A stretch of DNA of 64,000 nucleotides. It comes from Rhyacophila brunnea (Eukaryota; Arthropoda; Insecta; Trichoptera; Rhyacophilidae). The translations under genes and the position numbers were made by a program. Positions 22,329 through 32,518 of the stretch are shown piece by piece. The DNA lies in assembly GCA_022495005.1 (NCBI GenBank), contig JAGYXB010000825.1, positions 5,146,001 to 5,210,000 on the forward strand, given 5' to 3'. The notes beneath the pieces were generated by a model, which saw only the letters and a program-made list of their open reading frames with translations, made no database searches and was not told the DNA's origin. Position 1 is the stretch's first letter. Every line of letters begins with the position of its first letter.

Positions 22329-24196
22329 TATAAACTTCTGAGGAGTGTAGTGCATTTGAATGGCATTAGCACAGCCGCCACTGCTTTTTGATGTCTCTGT
22401 GGTAAAACACGCTTCCTCCGTCGGTGAGCACATTCATGGTGGTGACTTCTACTACTCGTTAATCATTTGTGTTAGGGGCATATCGTCGTATCATCGCCGA
22501 ACGTCAGTCCGTTCCTACCCTTCCATTAGGTATCATAATAATCCCCAATTACAATCACGCTGTCTTTTCGAGATATGGTGGACACCATGGCCCCCACAAG
22601 GGGGGCTGACATGGCTCTATCCTGGGGCTTGAGCTTAGGAAGGGCCCGTCGTGGTGGGTCAATCACTTACGTGAGATAAACACACACCACAAATTCGATC
22701 TAATAGTTTAAGAAAAAAGTCGCACCAGTATCACCATAGACAATATACGTACAAATTTCAAAAGTAGAAAGTAGACCGGAAATGGTTCGAGTTCAGTGTA
22801 TCATTGAAAATCAAACCGTTCTCGGACTATCAGAAATGTTTTTACATGAAAGTCAAACCAATTCGGACGATCTATAGACTAATGACGATCTTTCAAAGTG
22901 ATAATAAGCATTATTCGGCGTTTATATAACGTGAGATGTTCATATTATTATTTTAGGCATTTACACCACACGAGTTCACTTGAATTATGTATAGCATTAT
23001 AGATTAATAATCAATACCTATTATTCATAACTAACCATACGTGAACAAGAAGCCGCTTTTAGTCTTATTATCCCAAAATCCAGCCATATTTTCTATGCAA
23101 AGAGTTCGAATTAATATCATTACCTACCTACAATTATTACATGTCAGACCAAGATTTTATTTTCATTTTATTTAGGTATATGTTGTAACTACAAAACTAC
23201 ACTAATTAACTAAACTACAAACTGTGTTAAATCAACCCGGAATGATCAGGTTTTATATTAAATTCAATTTAATAATAATTTATGTTCGATTGTCGTCTAA
23301 GTCACAGTATCATACTGTCGACATGAATACAAACAAGTGGGCAACTATGAAAATCTTTAGGCAAAAGTAATTTTTAAAAACTTTTGTCATACCTTTAAAT
23401 CTTAATAAACGAACTAAATGGCTACCCATTCAAGAAGTATTATTTATATTTTGTACATTTAAAATAAATGAATACGACAGTTTGTTAAATTTGTGTTATA
23501 AGTTAGAATTAAGGCTAGAATTTCATAACAAGTTGACGTTTCAATAAATGTGTTTCTGTTTTAGAGTTTTATGTTATTGAAATAATTTTAAGTACTGGCA
23601 ACACTGATTAGTCGTCAGAAAAGCGTTTCCGTGGAAATTTACCAAACGGTCCCAAATCCAACGAACCCATTTCTTTTGTTTGATTCCGGTTGAATGATAC
23701 AGACCCTTTGCTTTCACAAAAGGGGGTCGCATTCAGTGCTTCATAATATGATAATATGAGTGCTGATTATTTAAGTGGATTTATTTTAAAAAAATAAAAA
23801 TACCCTTTATTTTACATGGAACCCTGGAGTTCCTGTTGTAGAACATTACGCTGTCCTTAACTTTAGCGATAGATTGGGGGGGTACCAAGCATCGTGGCCT
23901 AGGGGTCCGCTTCAGGACGTGGAGGCCGTGGTGGAGACTGTCAAGTGAAGGGTGTGGTAGAAGGCATCGTTGTCGGAGAACAAATGTGAAAATGGCGCGT
24001 AAACCGTTGCTCGACTGCGCATTCAATTTGCTGCGCTAAAAGGTGTAACTTTCAAACAAAAATAAAACTGTCTCAGTTTTGGTCAATTAACCACGATTAC
24101 AATAGTATATTATGGGTTCTCACGTCTAGCCGATGTATTAGTACAAATATTTTTAAACCATTGTGATCAATTCATTCCCATTTTTTAATATTTCAG
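22329..24196. other. Intron 4 remainder, no gene recognised
   Basis: A GC-richer block at 22355-22670 and another at 23860-24030 stand out. Neither gives a convincing protein on either strand; both may be old retrotransposon pieces. The remainder is AT-rich. The end (tttttaatatttcag) is the acceptor for exon 24197. Confidence 0.4.
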
Positions 24197-24376
24197 GTGA
24201 AGGATATCAAAATTCCCGATACTTATGACGGCGAGACATACAGTTTAGACCACGACTGGGCGATAATGATTCTGGAGAGCCCGTTAAACTTTTCCCATTT
24301 AATTTTACCTGTTTGTTTAGATCTAAAAGATTCTGGCGCTGAAGATATACGTATGACTCCTGGAGGACAAGCTAAG
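24197..24376 (+). CDS. Gene 1, exon with catalytic aspartate
   Basis: A phase 0-0 exon of 180 bp, between atttcag and AAG|gtatgg, encoding residues 244-303. It holds VKDIKIPDTYDGETYS, then DHDWAIMILESPLNF, where Asp263 (the D of DWAI) fits the triad aspartate. The NFS sequon (274-276) and LILPVCL (281-287) follow; the Cys of PVCL normally bonds to the DCGT cysteine of the linker. The equivalent exon in gene 2 is one codon shorter and shares YDGET, PLNFSHLILP and CLD. Confidence 0.9.
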
Positions 24377-24786
24377 GTATGGTGAATGACTAATCGTTTT
24401 CTGCGTGTGTGTTAATACATTTTATTCACTCTTTAGATAATAATTCACTTAAATTAAATTTAAAAAAAATCAATATAGGTACCTATGCGTTATATATTTA
24501 CATTCCTATTGATTTTTTTGTAAATTCGCGGACAGAACCAAAAACGTTTTTAATTTTTTTTTAGTAATAATATGTACTTACACAAAATATTTATTTTACA
24601 TTATTTAAGTAAAGAAAGTTATCTAATTTATTTTTTCGTGATTCAAGACTTCCTACACACTCTGCAGTCAAATCATTACCACGACAATTTCTTACATTCG
24701 ATCTGACATAAATATTGAACAAAATTCTGAAAACACTCGTGAGAAAATAATATAGTCAATAAAAAAAATGTTTTTTGAAAAAAGTA

Positions 24787-24862
24787 AGCCACCCCGGCAG
24801 GAATCGAACCTGCGTCTCTTAAGTATCGCGCCCTGTGCATTACCACTATGCTACGACTGCCA
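24787..24862 (-). repeat. tRNA-like sequence (SINE head or tRNA pseudogene)
   Basis: The minus strand has a perfect B box (ggttcgattcc) within caggttcgattcctg, a good T-arm, and an A-box-like tagcatagtggtaatgc. The 5' ggcagtc and 3' gtggctt ends do not pair as an acceptor stem, so it should not be a working tRNA. A T/A-rich tail follows on the minus strand. No target duplication was found. Confidence 0.5.
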
Positions 24863-25974
24863 TGCTAAACTGAGACAAACTTCAACTATTTGCCTTTTCA
24901 ATACCTGCTCATAAGCGCTCTCCAAATTGAGTTATATATTCCTTTATTCTCGTACTTTAATTACTGACCGACGAAACGGATCTCTCCAATATTTTCTGTT
25001 TTAACTTACTTCAACTTGCTAATAATTTTAATTAACCATCTATCTTTCCTTATTCAATTATTAATGTAGGTTCCAAAGACAGCAATAATTATTATTCTCG
25101 TTATTTAAGCCGAAGAGAAAGGATGAAGGAGAAATTCGATGCGCGAAGTTTTCATCAGCGGTGGCGTTGTGATTTATGTGATTGAGTTGGAAATACTGTC
25201 ACCAGTTTGTGTACTCAAGTTTCGGATGATACTACCCATACTCAATATGTGTGGCCCAATAAACTTATTCCAAAAAACTTGTGATGATATCATCGCGAGT
25301 CGCTATTCTGTGCACTCGCCAGTTGGTAGACTTTCAACACGATTGACATTAAACGCGCACGAACGAGATAGCACTTGAATATAGGTATATTTTAATTTAT
25401 TAGTCTATTGCGTTCAAATGTATGAATAATAGGTCATACATTTTGTGTCGCAGCACAGTGGTGAGATGACGCACAGGCTTAGGCTTGTTATATGACCGCT
25501 CAAACATGTTAAAAAATACCACATTTATTCATTTTTGTTAACAAGAATATTGTAACCTAACAGAAAAACAACTCATAAATTTAAAATGTGTTTAAAATTT
25601 TATAATAAATGGGACTATTCGACAAGCGGAGATCAGCGTATTTTTATCAATTCTATTGAAGCCGATTCACAGTCTGAGTTCCTGATCCGATACGTATTTC
25701 AAATACTAATTAATATGGAGTTGGTTTTAGTTTCAGTTGAGTATAAAACTTTTGTCGCATACGCACGCCAAACGCTCCATATAGTATTTCAAATACTAGT
25801 AAGTACTTTGGAACAAGTTTATAAACTAAGTATTTTTTTTATACTGGTAGTAAGTATACTTAGTCTTAAAAATCGACCAGTTTTCCTATCTCTAGTGTGA
25901 ACGTAACAGCAGCCCAATTTTTGAACGAAGCACTACAAAACCCGCTGCGCGGCTACATCGACTAAAGCATGAAG
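24863..25974. other. Unclassified intron sequence
   Basis: No module recognised. A repeated word, tatttcaaatact (25695 and 25783), lies within an open but featureless frame at 25586-25900. Confidence 0.35.
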
Positions 25975-26810
25975 ATATCTTAGCATTACGTTTGACAGTA
26001 AGCTGACGTTTAGTGGTCATATAGATACCATTTGTAAAAAGGCGCTAAAGATGTTGGGCTTTGTCTTGCGTACTTCCCGGGTCTTTTCGGATGTTTCGGT
26101 ACTAAAAATTCACTATAACTCCTTAATTAGAAGCAGATTTGAGAGTGGGTCTATGGTTTGGGCCCGGCATCAGTTGAAGTACGGCCTTATGGTGGAGAGA
26201 GTGTAAAAGAAATTTTTGAGACCCCTTTACTTTCAGCTGTATGGATATCCGTGGCTCTATCCAACTGACTTTCTCTTGGGTATGCTTACAAACTGTAGCT
26301 TAAAATTTAGAAGGGATCTTTATTTAGCTACATATTTTTTCAGACTTATACGCGGCGTAAATGTGAACTCTGCCATTCTTGGTGGTGTTGGCTTGTGTGT
26401 CTCTGATAATTACCTTAGGAATCGAGGCATCCGCTGTTTGTTCTCCCAAGGTACAGAACTAACTTGCCATTAGTAATGCCAATTGGGAGGGTAATAACCA
26501 TGTTTAATGAAATGGCTTCGGATATTGATATATTCCACTTACATGAGAGTGAATTTAGGTGGGGTTGTTTTATAAGTTTTTAAGATAGTGTCTATCAAAG
26601 TTCACTCTGTGTGCTTCCATCTACTTTTATTTTTGTTATTTTATTTTATTTCTTTTCTTATTTCATTACTTATTGTATTAATAACTCACATTTCTCTGTA
26701 TTTTTATTTTAAAAATTTTAACACTTATTTTATGTCATGTCATGAACGCTTTAAATTTATAATTTGTTATGTTCATTATATGTAAAATAAATAAATTTGA
26801 AATTCAATTA
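25975..26810 (+). pseudogene. 5'-truncated LINE, copy 1 of a family seen again at 37859
   Basis: The + strand reads LTFDSKLTFSGHIDTICKKA-like, FVLRTSRVFSDVSVLKI, SLIRSRFESGSMVWA and PLYFQLYGYPWLYPTDFLLGM, the C-terminal third of a non-LTR reverse transcriptase. Nucleotide similarity to 38520-39440 is very high, including the 3' end (atgtcatg, gaacgctttaaatttataa, ttatgttcattatatgtaaaata). A stop (tgt aaa to GTGTAA context near 26202) and frame breaks make it non-functional. Confidence 0.8.
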
Positions 26811-26970
26811 AATTTAAACCAGTAAATATGACTAAAGTATGTGAAATTTTTGTTTTATAGGAAATATTGTGCATATACAGCCTTAAATGCCATCGAGCCA
26901 TGAATAACAATTAACCATAAGTGCGAGGGAGCAAGCATTCGGCACGCTTGTACCACTCTATGCGTTAGAG

Positions 26971-27569
26971 CAGGGGGGGGGGCAAACTGCGGCTCTCCAT
27001 CATTAATAAAATTGTACTTCTGATTACGAATAACTTTTTAATATATATTTTTTTTAAATATTGACAAAAGATTAGAATTTGTTTAGCAATAGTACGCGAT
27101 CCATTTTCAATAGATATTGATAGTGTACCGACAGAGGTACAACTTGAGATTATTGATCTGCAGTGTGACACTGATTTAAGAGAATTGCATTGTCGTGAAG
27201 AAATCTCCAAATTTTACAATGCCCTTAATTCAGACAAATTCGACCAACTTAAAGATTATGCAAGAAAAACGTTCGTTATTTTTGGATCAACCTATATATG
27301 TGAACAAACATTTTCGATCATGAACCTCAATAAAAATTCTTTACGATCAAATATCTCCGATGCCCATTTACAAGCAGTTTTGAGAATATAAACTACAAAA
27401 TTAACACCTGAATTTAAACAACAGTTTAATTTTTCTCATTATTTTTTTTGTAATTTATATTTTTCGTGATAATAAATAGTGTATATCTAAAAATGGTAAC
27501 TTGCGGCCCGCCGCTCATTTTGAATTCTTGAATTTGGCCCTCCATCCAAAAAGTTTGCCCCCCCCCCTG
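26971..27569 (+). mobile_element. Short hAT element with TIRs, 8-bp TSD and transposase tail
   Basis: Ends are caggggggg…caaactg at the left and its inverse at the right, flanked by cgttagag (26963-26970 and 27570-27577), an exact 8-bp duplication. Inside, the + strand encodes ELHCREEISKFYNALN, KTFVIFGSTYICEQTFSIMN and NISDAHLQAVLRI. This is the hAT C-terminal dimerisation region of the type seen in GTF2IRD2/EPM2AIP1-like proteins (…FGSTY.CEQ.FS.M…). The rest of the transposase is deleted; total length is 599 bp. Confidence 0.85.
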
Positions 27570-27829
27570 CGTTAGAGTAACATAACATTTTTACGGAAGA
27601 AACGATATATCAACACGGAATTTTTTTTTTGGTAATAACTTCATATATAATCAGTACTTATCCGTTAGCGTTGCGTTATTAAACGATTGATTGTTAAAAC
27701 ACATAACTAAGTAATCCTTAGAAGCTAGTTACATCTCCAATATTACAATATTAAATACAAGAATGTGAACGGAATTTACGATGTATTTTACAACAAAACA
27801 TGTGTGATTATGTACCTATTACAAAATCA

Positions 27830-28445
27830 CAATAAATACTTAAATGAGAATTTAAACACAATAATTATAAAATAAAAATAACTTTTTATATACCACGTCT
27901 TTGAATTTTCTGCTGAATTATTATGCTCAATATGCTCAGACTTGTACTTGATATGAATTAAATAAAAAAACAAACAAATATAGAATACTGAAATGTCATT
28001 TTGACATTTCATTTTGATTTCCACAGTAACGCACGTATATAACACAATGCTTACGGGCCCTTTTAATTAATTTTGTAATTAACGTGTTAATTTGCATTTG
28101 AAAAGTAATTAGAAAAAACACAATTTTGTGCGGCCCGTAAGCATTGGGTTAATAATTTAGTTGCTATGACCACCCCCTTAGCAACCAATAATAGTCTTTT
28201 ACTTTTTACGGATTTTTCTGAAATAACTTTCCATACAAAACAGAATTAACTGAAAATGAATTCAATTCTGCTTAAAGATGGGTAAACGTATTAAAAGAAT
28301 GCATTGGCATCGTGTTCTGATATATTCTAAAAGTTTCAAATGTCTAGATAGTCGGGAAGTTAGTTAAAAATCGATTGCAAGATTTGTACTGGACAAACAA
28401 CCACCGGACAAACAAGAATATGAGCTAATGAAAACGTTGTAAAAT
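27830..28445 (-). repeat. Dispersed repeat family R3, copy A (split by a MITE)
   Basis: The reverse complement matches 49905-50345 and 62865-63275, for example ccggtggttgtttgtccggt, tacaaatcttgcaatcgat, atatcagaacacgatgcc, gaattgaattcattttcag and gtgcgttactatgg-like words. The copy is interrupted by the small element at 28043-28149. No coding potential; class unknown. Confidence 0.75.
28043..28149. mobile_element. 107-bp PIF/Harbinger-type MITE with TAA TSD
   Basis: The ends caatgcttacgggccc and cggcccgtaagcattg are inverted, and TAA flanks the insertion (28040-28042 and 28150-28152). Removing the element and one TAA recreates the order seen in the empty copy at 63090-63115. A 3-bp TAA/TTA duplication is typical of Harbinger elements. 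The assignment rests on the duplication and the GC-rich ends. Confidence 0.65.
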
Positions 28446-29999
28446 AACACTTTCAACGGTAATAGTTATTTAAAAGACAACAGATAAACAGCCTTCTACA
28501 ATATTACGTACGACATTAAACATCTGACGTTACTATATGTCAAAGATTGTGCGCGCTTCTATCGTCAAAGCATTCGTGCTTAAATTCAAGTTGAGAAAAT
28601 ATATAGGTCATTTCTCGTACTTTAACTGAAGTCGGTTTGTCCAACTTTCATCACCGCCGACGGTGCCATAGTTTTCCCTTCGGGATGGATTTTCATTCCC
28701 TCAGACAGTTTGACATATCTTTTTCTTTCTTTCTTAACTTTCTTCTTTAAGCACTACGGTGCATGGTTGTAGCATCAGTCCCGCGCGGCTCCGTTTCGGG
28801 ACGGAATGAGCACTTAACACAATCACTGTTGACCTGTTAATTAATATTTAATTATCACATTTAAATATCATGTTAATTATATCTCATGGCCAGGTAATGC
28901 AAACGCGCCAGTCGCGTTGTTAGCACTAAATGAGTTAAAACTCCTATTAGACACGTTTATAGCGTCATGGAAGGCGGCCGTGCATATCCACGGCTGTGCA
29001 TACATGACGAGTGGTGGTGGGAAAACAAAGTAGTGTGACATTTTCACTGATATTTTAATAGAATATATGTGTATGTATATAAAAGTTTCGTTTAATCACG
29101 TGCAATCAATCAAATATAATGCAATATAAGTATGTGATTATGATAAATAGCGATCCAATATAACGTGAATATTAATCTCCCACGGGACCCATTTAGATGA
29201 TAGAAGAAGGTTAGCAGTGTAAAAATGAATAGGTAAATATAATATCAGCAATTTTGAGGTGTGCTTCATTCAAAAATCGACCAACAGGGCGCGTAGATCA
29301 TTCAATGGTGATTTGGCATTTTTATCTCAAAATTAATAGGTTTTTTTATAAATTAATTAAGTATATCCCTTGTGGGGGCCATGAGTCAACTTATTTCATT
29401 AGTGAAATATGCCAATTATAGAAGGTACTGTAAATGAAGATTAACGTAAAATACTTCAAAGACCTGTTTAAAAATAAACTTTATTTTCTTCACTTGAAGA
29501 GTTGGGTTCATAACTCCTTTTGTGTGTGAAGAAGTTTTGACAAAATCATATGATTGATAATATTATCTTGCTAAAGACCTGAAGGTTTCAGATGGCTTAA
29601 GGTAGACCTTATTCGTTTAGTGACATTCTGCTCATGAAATGCAATTTAAGAGCTTCAAGACTTTCGTGACGTTTTATTGTCATCACTGCATGTTTTTCAT
29701 ATTTTCGACATTTTGTGGGAATGTACTCCATATTCTCCTTTTATTTATAACATATTTAATAAAATAATATGTAGATTCTGATTCTAAATAATTTATAATT
29801 CTGAAAATCTAAGGTGATTACAATCAGGTAGAAAATTCCACGTTTTGATAAAAAGAAGCAGAAGCAAATAAGTCATTGAATTTAAAATGTGACTCCTTTA
29901 TTCACATGTGAAAGTAAATTTTGTGAATAATAGTAAATTATTCGTGAAATATTTTTTTTTTCACATTTTTGTCAATAAATTATTAATATTAAATTATAG
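28446..29999. other. Intron 5 remainder
   Basis: No gene or bounded element recognised. A GC-richer patch lies near 28640-28800. The end (aaattatag) is the acceptor for exon 30000. Confidence 0.4.
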
Positions 30000-30162
30000 G
30001 TAGCAGGATTTGGTCTGGTGCAAGCAAGCATAAATAAAGAATCGGATATATTAAAGACAGCTGTAATGCCAATCATCAGTAGAAAAGAGTGCTTAAAAAA
30101 TTCTCCTGAAGCATACGCCAGATATATTACGGCAAACAAATTTTGCGCAGGATACCTCAATG
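30000..30162 (+). CDS. Gene 1, exon with VAGFG segment
   Basis: A 163-bp exon (phase 0 to 1) between aaattatag and ATG|gtaagt, a strong donor. It encodes residues 304-357: VAGFGLVQ (the VAGWG block of S1 proteases), then TAVMPIISRKECLKN and NKFCAGYLNG, in which the two cysteines normally pair. The gene 2 counterpart (52936-53098) has the same length, shares VAGFGLV, VLKT-like and CAG.LNG, and the same phases. Confidence 0.92.
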
Positions 30163-30334
30163 GTAAGTACATATTCCTCGATTACCTTATTTCGCCAACT
30201 GCAACCTCGGTAAAGTGGAGTATTTGGAAAAGGAATAAAAAAAATTAAACGGTCAATTACCATGTTTTCCCCTTCATATAAGATAATCATGGAGTGAGGG
30301 TTATATCATCTTCGTCGTGTCGGGTTTTCAATAG

Positions 30335-30785
30335 CTACAATGTGTCGCTCCAGAAGTTGGCGAAGGCAACACCGTTTTGCTCAGCTTGTAGGATCTTGTC
30401 GAAATTGCAGCTTACTGGGCAAGCCTTCCATGAAAAAAGGTGCTCCATTCTTTGCATTTCACCGCACTCGCAGGTTTTGAAATCGAAAAACCCCCAATTA
30501 ACCATGTCGTCTCGAGTGCGCCCAACCATGGTTCTCAGTCTATTTAGGGCTTTCCATGTATGGTACCCGAGACTGGCTCCGGGTACGAGATTCTCTGCTG
30601 GCTTTACCCAATTTTCGAGACCCTCAGTGGCTAGCTTCACCTCCCATGCAGATTTTCTATCTTCTTCGGGTGGGACGGTTATCGTCATAAAGCTTCTTTT
30701 GGATTTTAGCCTTATTTTGGACATTTGATACCCATGCATGACGTGTCGCGGGTCCCTCTCTTGGGCTGCATTTTCACGTCGGATT
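30335..30785 (-). pseudogene. Non-LTR retrotransposon C-terminal fragment
   Basis: The minus strand reads MHGYQMSKIRLKSKRSF, then ALNRLRTMVGRTRDDMVNWG and CECGEMQRMEHLFSW, ending GVAFANFWSDTL and a stop. The LNRLRT.VGR…W.….C.CGE.Q…H pattern is the Zn-knuckle tail of a jockey/R1-type ORF2. Only the tail is left. It starts 170 bp after an exon of gene 1 and runs antisense to it. Confidence 0.75.
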
Positions 30786-30830
30786 GGGGGGGGGGGCGAT
30801 TCCTGAGAGCACGTTTACTTTGGTGACAGG

Positions 30831-31369
30831 AGATTCGGGATTTCCAGAAAAGAATTCTCGAAAATTCTCGAGAAATCGGGATATTTAAAAAAAACTGTAA
30901 AAATCCTAAAATCGGTGTAAAAACAGTAAATTTCCCAAAACATGTGTTTTTTTTTTATTTACGTAAGAAGACAAACAAAATAAAAGTAGGAAAACAAAAA
31001 TAATTCAAAACATTACTTAAAATAAAATTTCAAAAATTACAATCTGTGACTGTCAATTGCGTACGCTTTTGAGACACAAAATTCCCTGATGTTGCAAAAA
31101 TTGCGCTCATTTTGAGTAGAGGTTGGCTTAATTGTGTGAAATGCCCCGATCAGTCTTTGAATTTTGTGTTTTCTGTCCACTTTTTCCATATAGAAAATCG
31201 TTTTTTCAATTAGTATTTGATAATAAAGAAATCCCGAATCCCGAGAAAAGATTCTCGAGATCCGGGATTTCCCAAAATGTTAAAAAAAAATAATTCTCGA
31301 GATTCGGGATGGAAAATCTCGAAAATTTCTTGAGAATTCCCGTCGGGAAATTCCCGAAACCCACCTCTA
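30831..31369 (-). mobile_element. hAT-like MITE, partial copy of the element at 61365
   Basis: The right end (cccgaaacccacctcta) is the inverse of the left end of the 61365-61998 element (tagagctgggtttcggg). Long runs of ttctcgag, aatcccgaa and attcgggat words occur in the same order in reverse. The opposite end is missing or decayed near 30831. Confidence 0.65.
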
Positions 31370-32119
31370 CCCGTATGTGTGTCCCCAATAGAGTGAGGGT
31401 TTTATTAACTGACTAATATAATTATTAGTAATGACTGTTTACCTTTCGTCCAATTCACTATGAACTTGTCGGATCAAAGAGCGTCTTTTAGGACATCTCT
31501 TACAGTATTTTTTCCACAATCTAATCTGATATCGAACGGCAGACATGATCAACCTATTTCCACTACATCCGACTTCGGAAAACCAGTAATCAAATATAGT
31601 CTAATTAGTTTTGTCATTTTTTGTGCTGATTATATGATTGGCTGGACATGGTGGCTTCGCTAGCAGGCTCTATGAGATTGGCCTTGTTACCCGTTCAACA
31701 TGCCCACGTGGCTGAGAAATACAGGTTGCAGTACATTTCTATAAACGAATTATTGATCAAATCGTCACCTCAATAACTACAACTAGATAACTCTGATTTT
31801 TTCATTGTTGGGAAAATGAAATTTACAGTTGACTTGATTAACATAAGTCTAGGCTATAATTATTATTTAAAATAAAAATTGTGCTTGTCTAATTGGTAAT
31901 AATTAAATAATGTTAAATTGTATGAAAAAATATTGTAAGTATATTATTTTATTTATTTTATGCAGTTATGGTTTTAAAGTTATCTAATACAAACATAACA
32001 TGAATACAGTTCCCATTAACTTCTGACTTACCTAGTTTTATCATTTTGTAGAGAAGGAAATGTAGAATCATATGCAATAGCTAACTCAAAAACAGTCAAA
32101 ATCGAGTTATCTAGTTGTA
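31370..32119. other. Unclassified AT-rich intron sequence
   Basis: Nothing recognised apart from weak inverted similarity between 31740-31800 and 32060-32130 (cgtcacctcaataactacaac and gttgtagtattgaggtgacg types), which may be the ends of a small degraded element. Confidence 0.35.
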
Positions 32120-32518
32120 GTATTGAGGTGACGAAATGTATTGTGTTATTAAATATTGAATAATCATAAATATTTGTTTGATGGTACATTAAAATATGTT
32201 ATTGTAAGTGTTTATTGCTTCATAATTTGTTTTATGTTTAATTTAGAATATTTGGTTGAGTCTCAATTTCATTTTATACTTATGTTAATTTTAATTTATT
32301 TATTATTGACAAAATATTATTGGATGAATAATTCAATATATTGGTAGATTATTTTGTGTCACCTTTTGAATTTGTTTTGATAAATGCCTGTTGTGTAAAG
32401 ATTATTTAGTTGAACATGTCCCTCTGAGGCGGACGAAACTGATCCAGATTTATTTATTGAAAATGGAAAAAGTACTATGAAAAAATTGCGTTTTATTAAA
32501 TTAAATTATTAATAAATG
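32120..32518. repeat. Dispersed repeat R4, copy A
   Basis: Words tgtgttattaaatattga, tattgcttcata, attgacaaa.tattattg, caccttttgaatttgtttt, gtccctctgaggcggac and agatttatttatt recur in the same order at 48600-48725 plus 49560-49770. Copy A ends exactly where the 32519-36485 transposon begins. Confidence 0.65.

Noticed and set aside
22360..22632. 90-codon + strand frame
   Set aside because: No domain; the minus strand gives only a vague retrotransposon-like reading, so I left it unclassified.
23781..24026. 81-codon minus-strand frame in a GC-richer patch
   Set aside because: No recognisable domain and no splice or start support; probably old repeat.
24787..24862. A functional tRNA gene
   Set aside because: The B box and T-arm are good but the acceptor stem does not pair and no proper anticodon stem-loop can be drawn.
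30294..30728. 144-codon frame on the + strand
   Set aside because: It is the complement of the non-LTR tail read on the minus strand, which has clear motifs.
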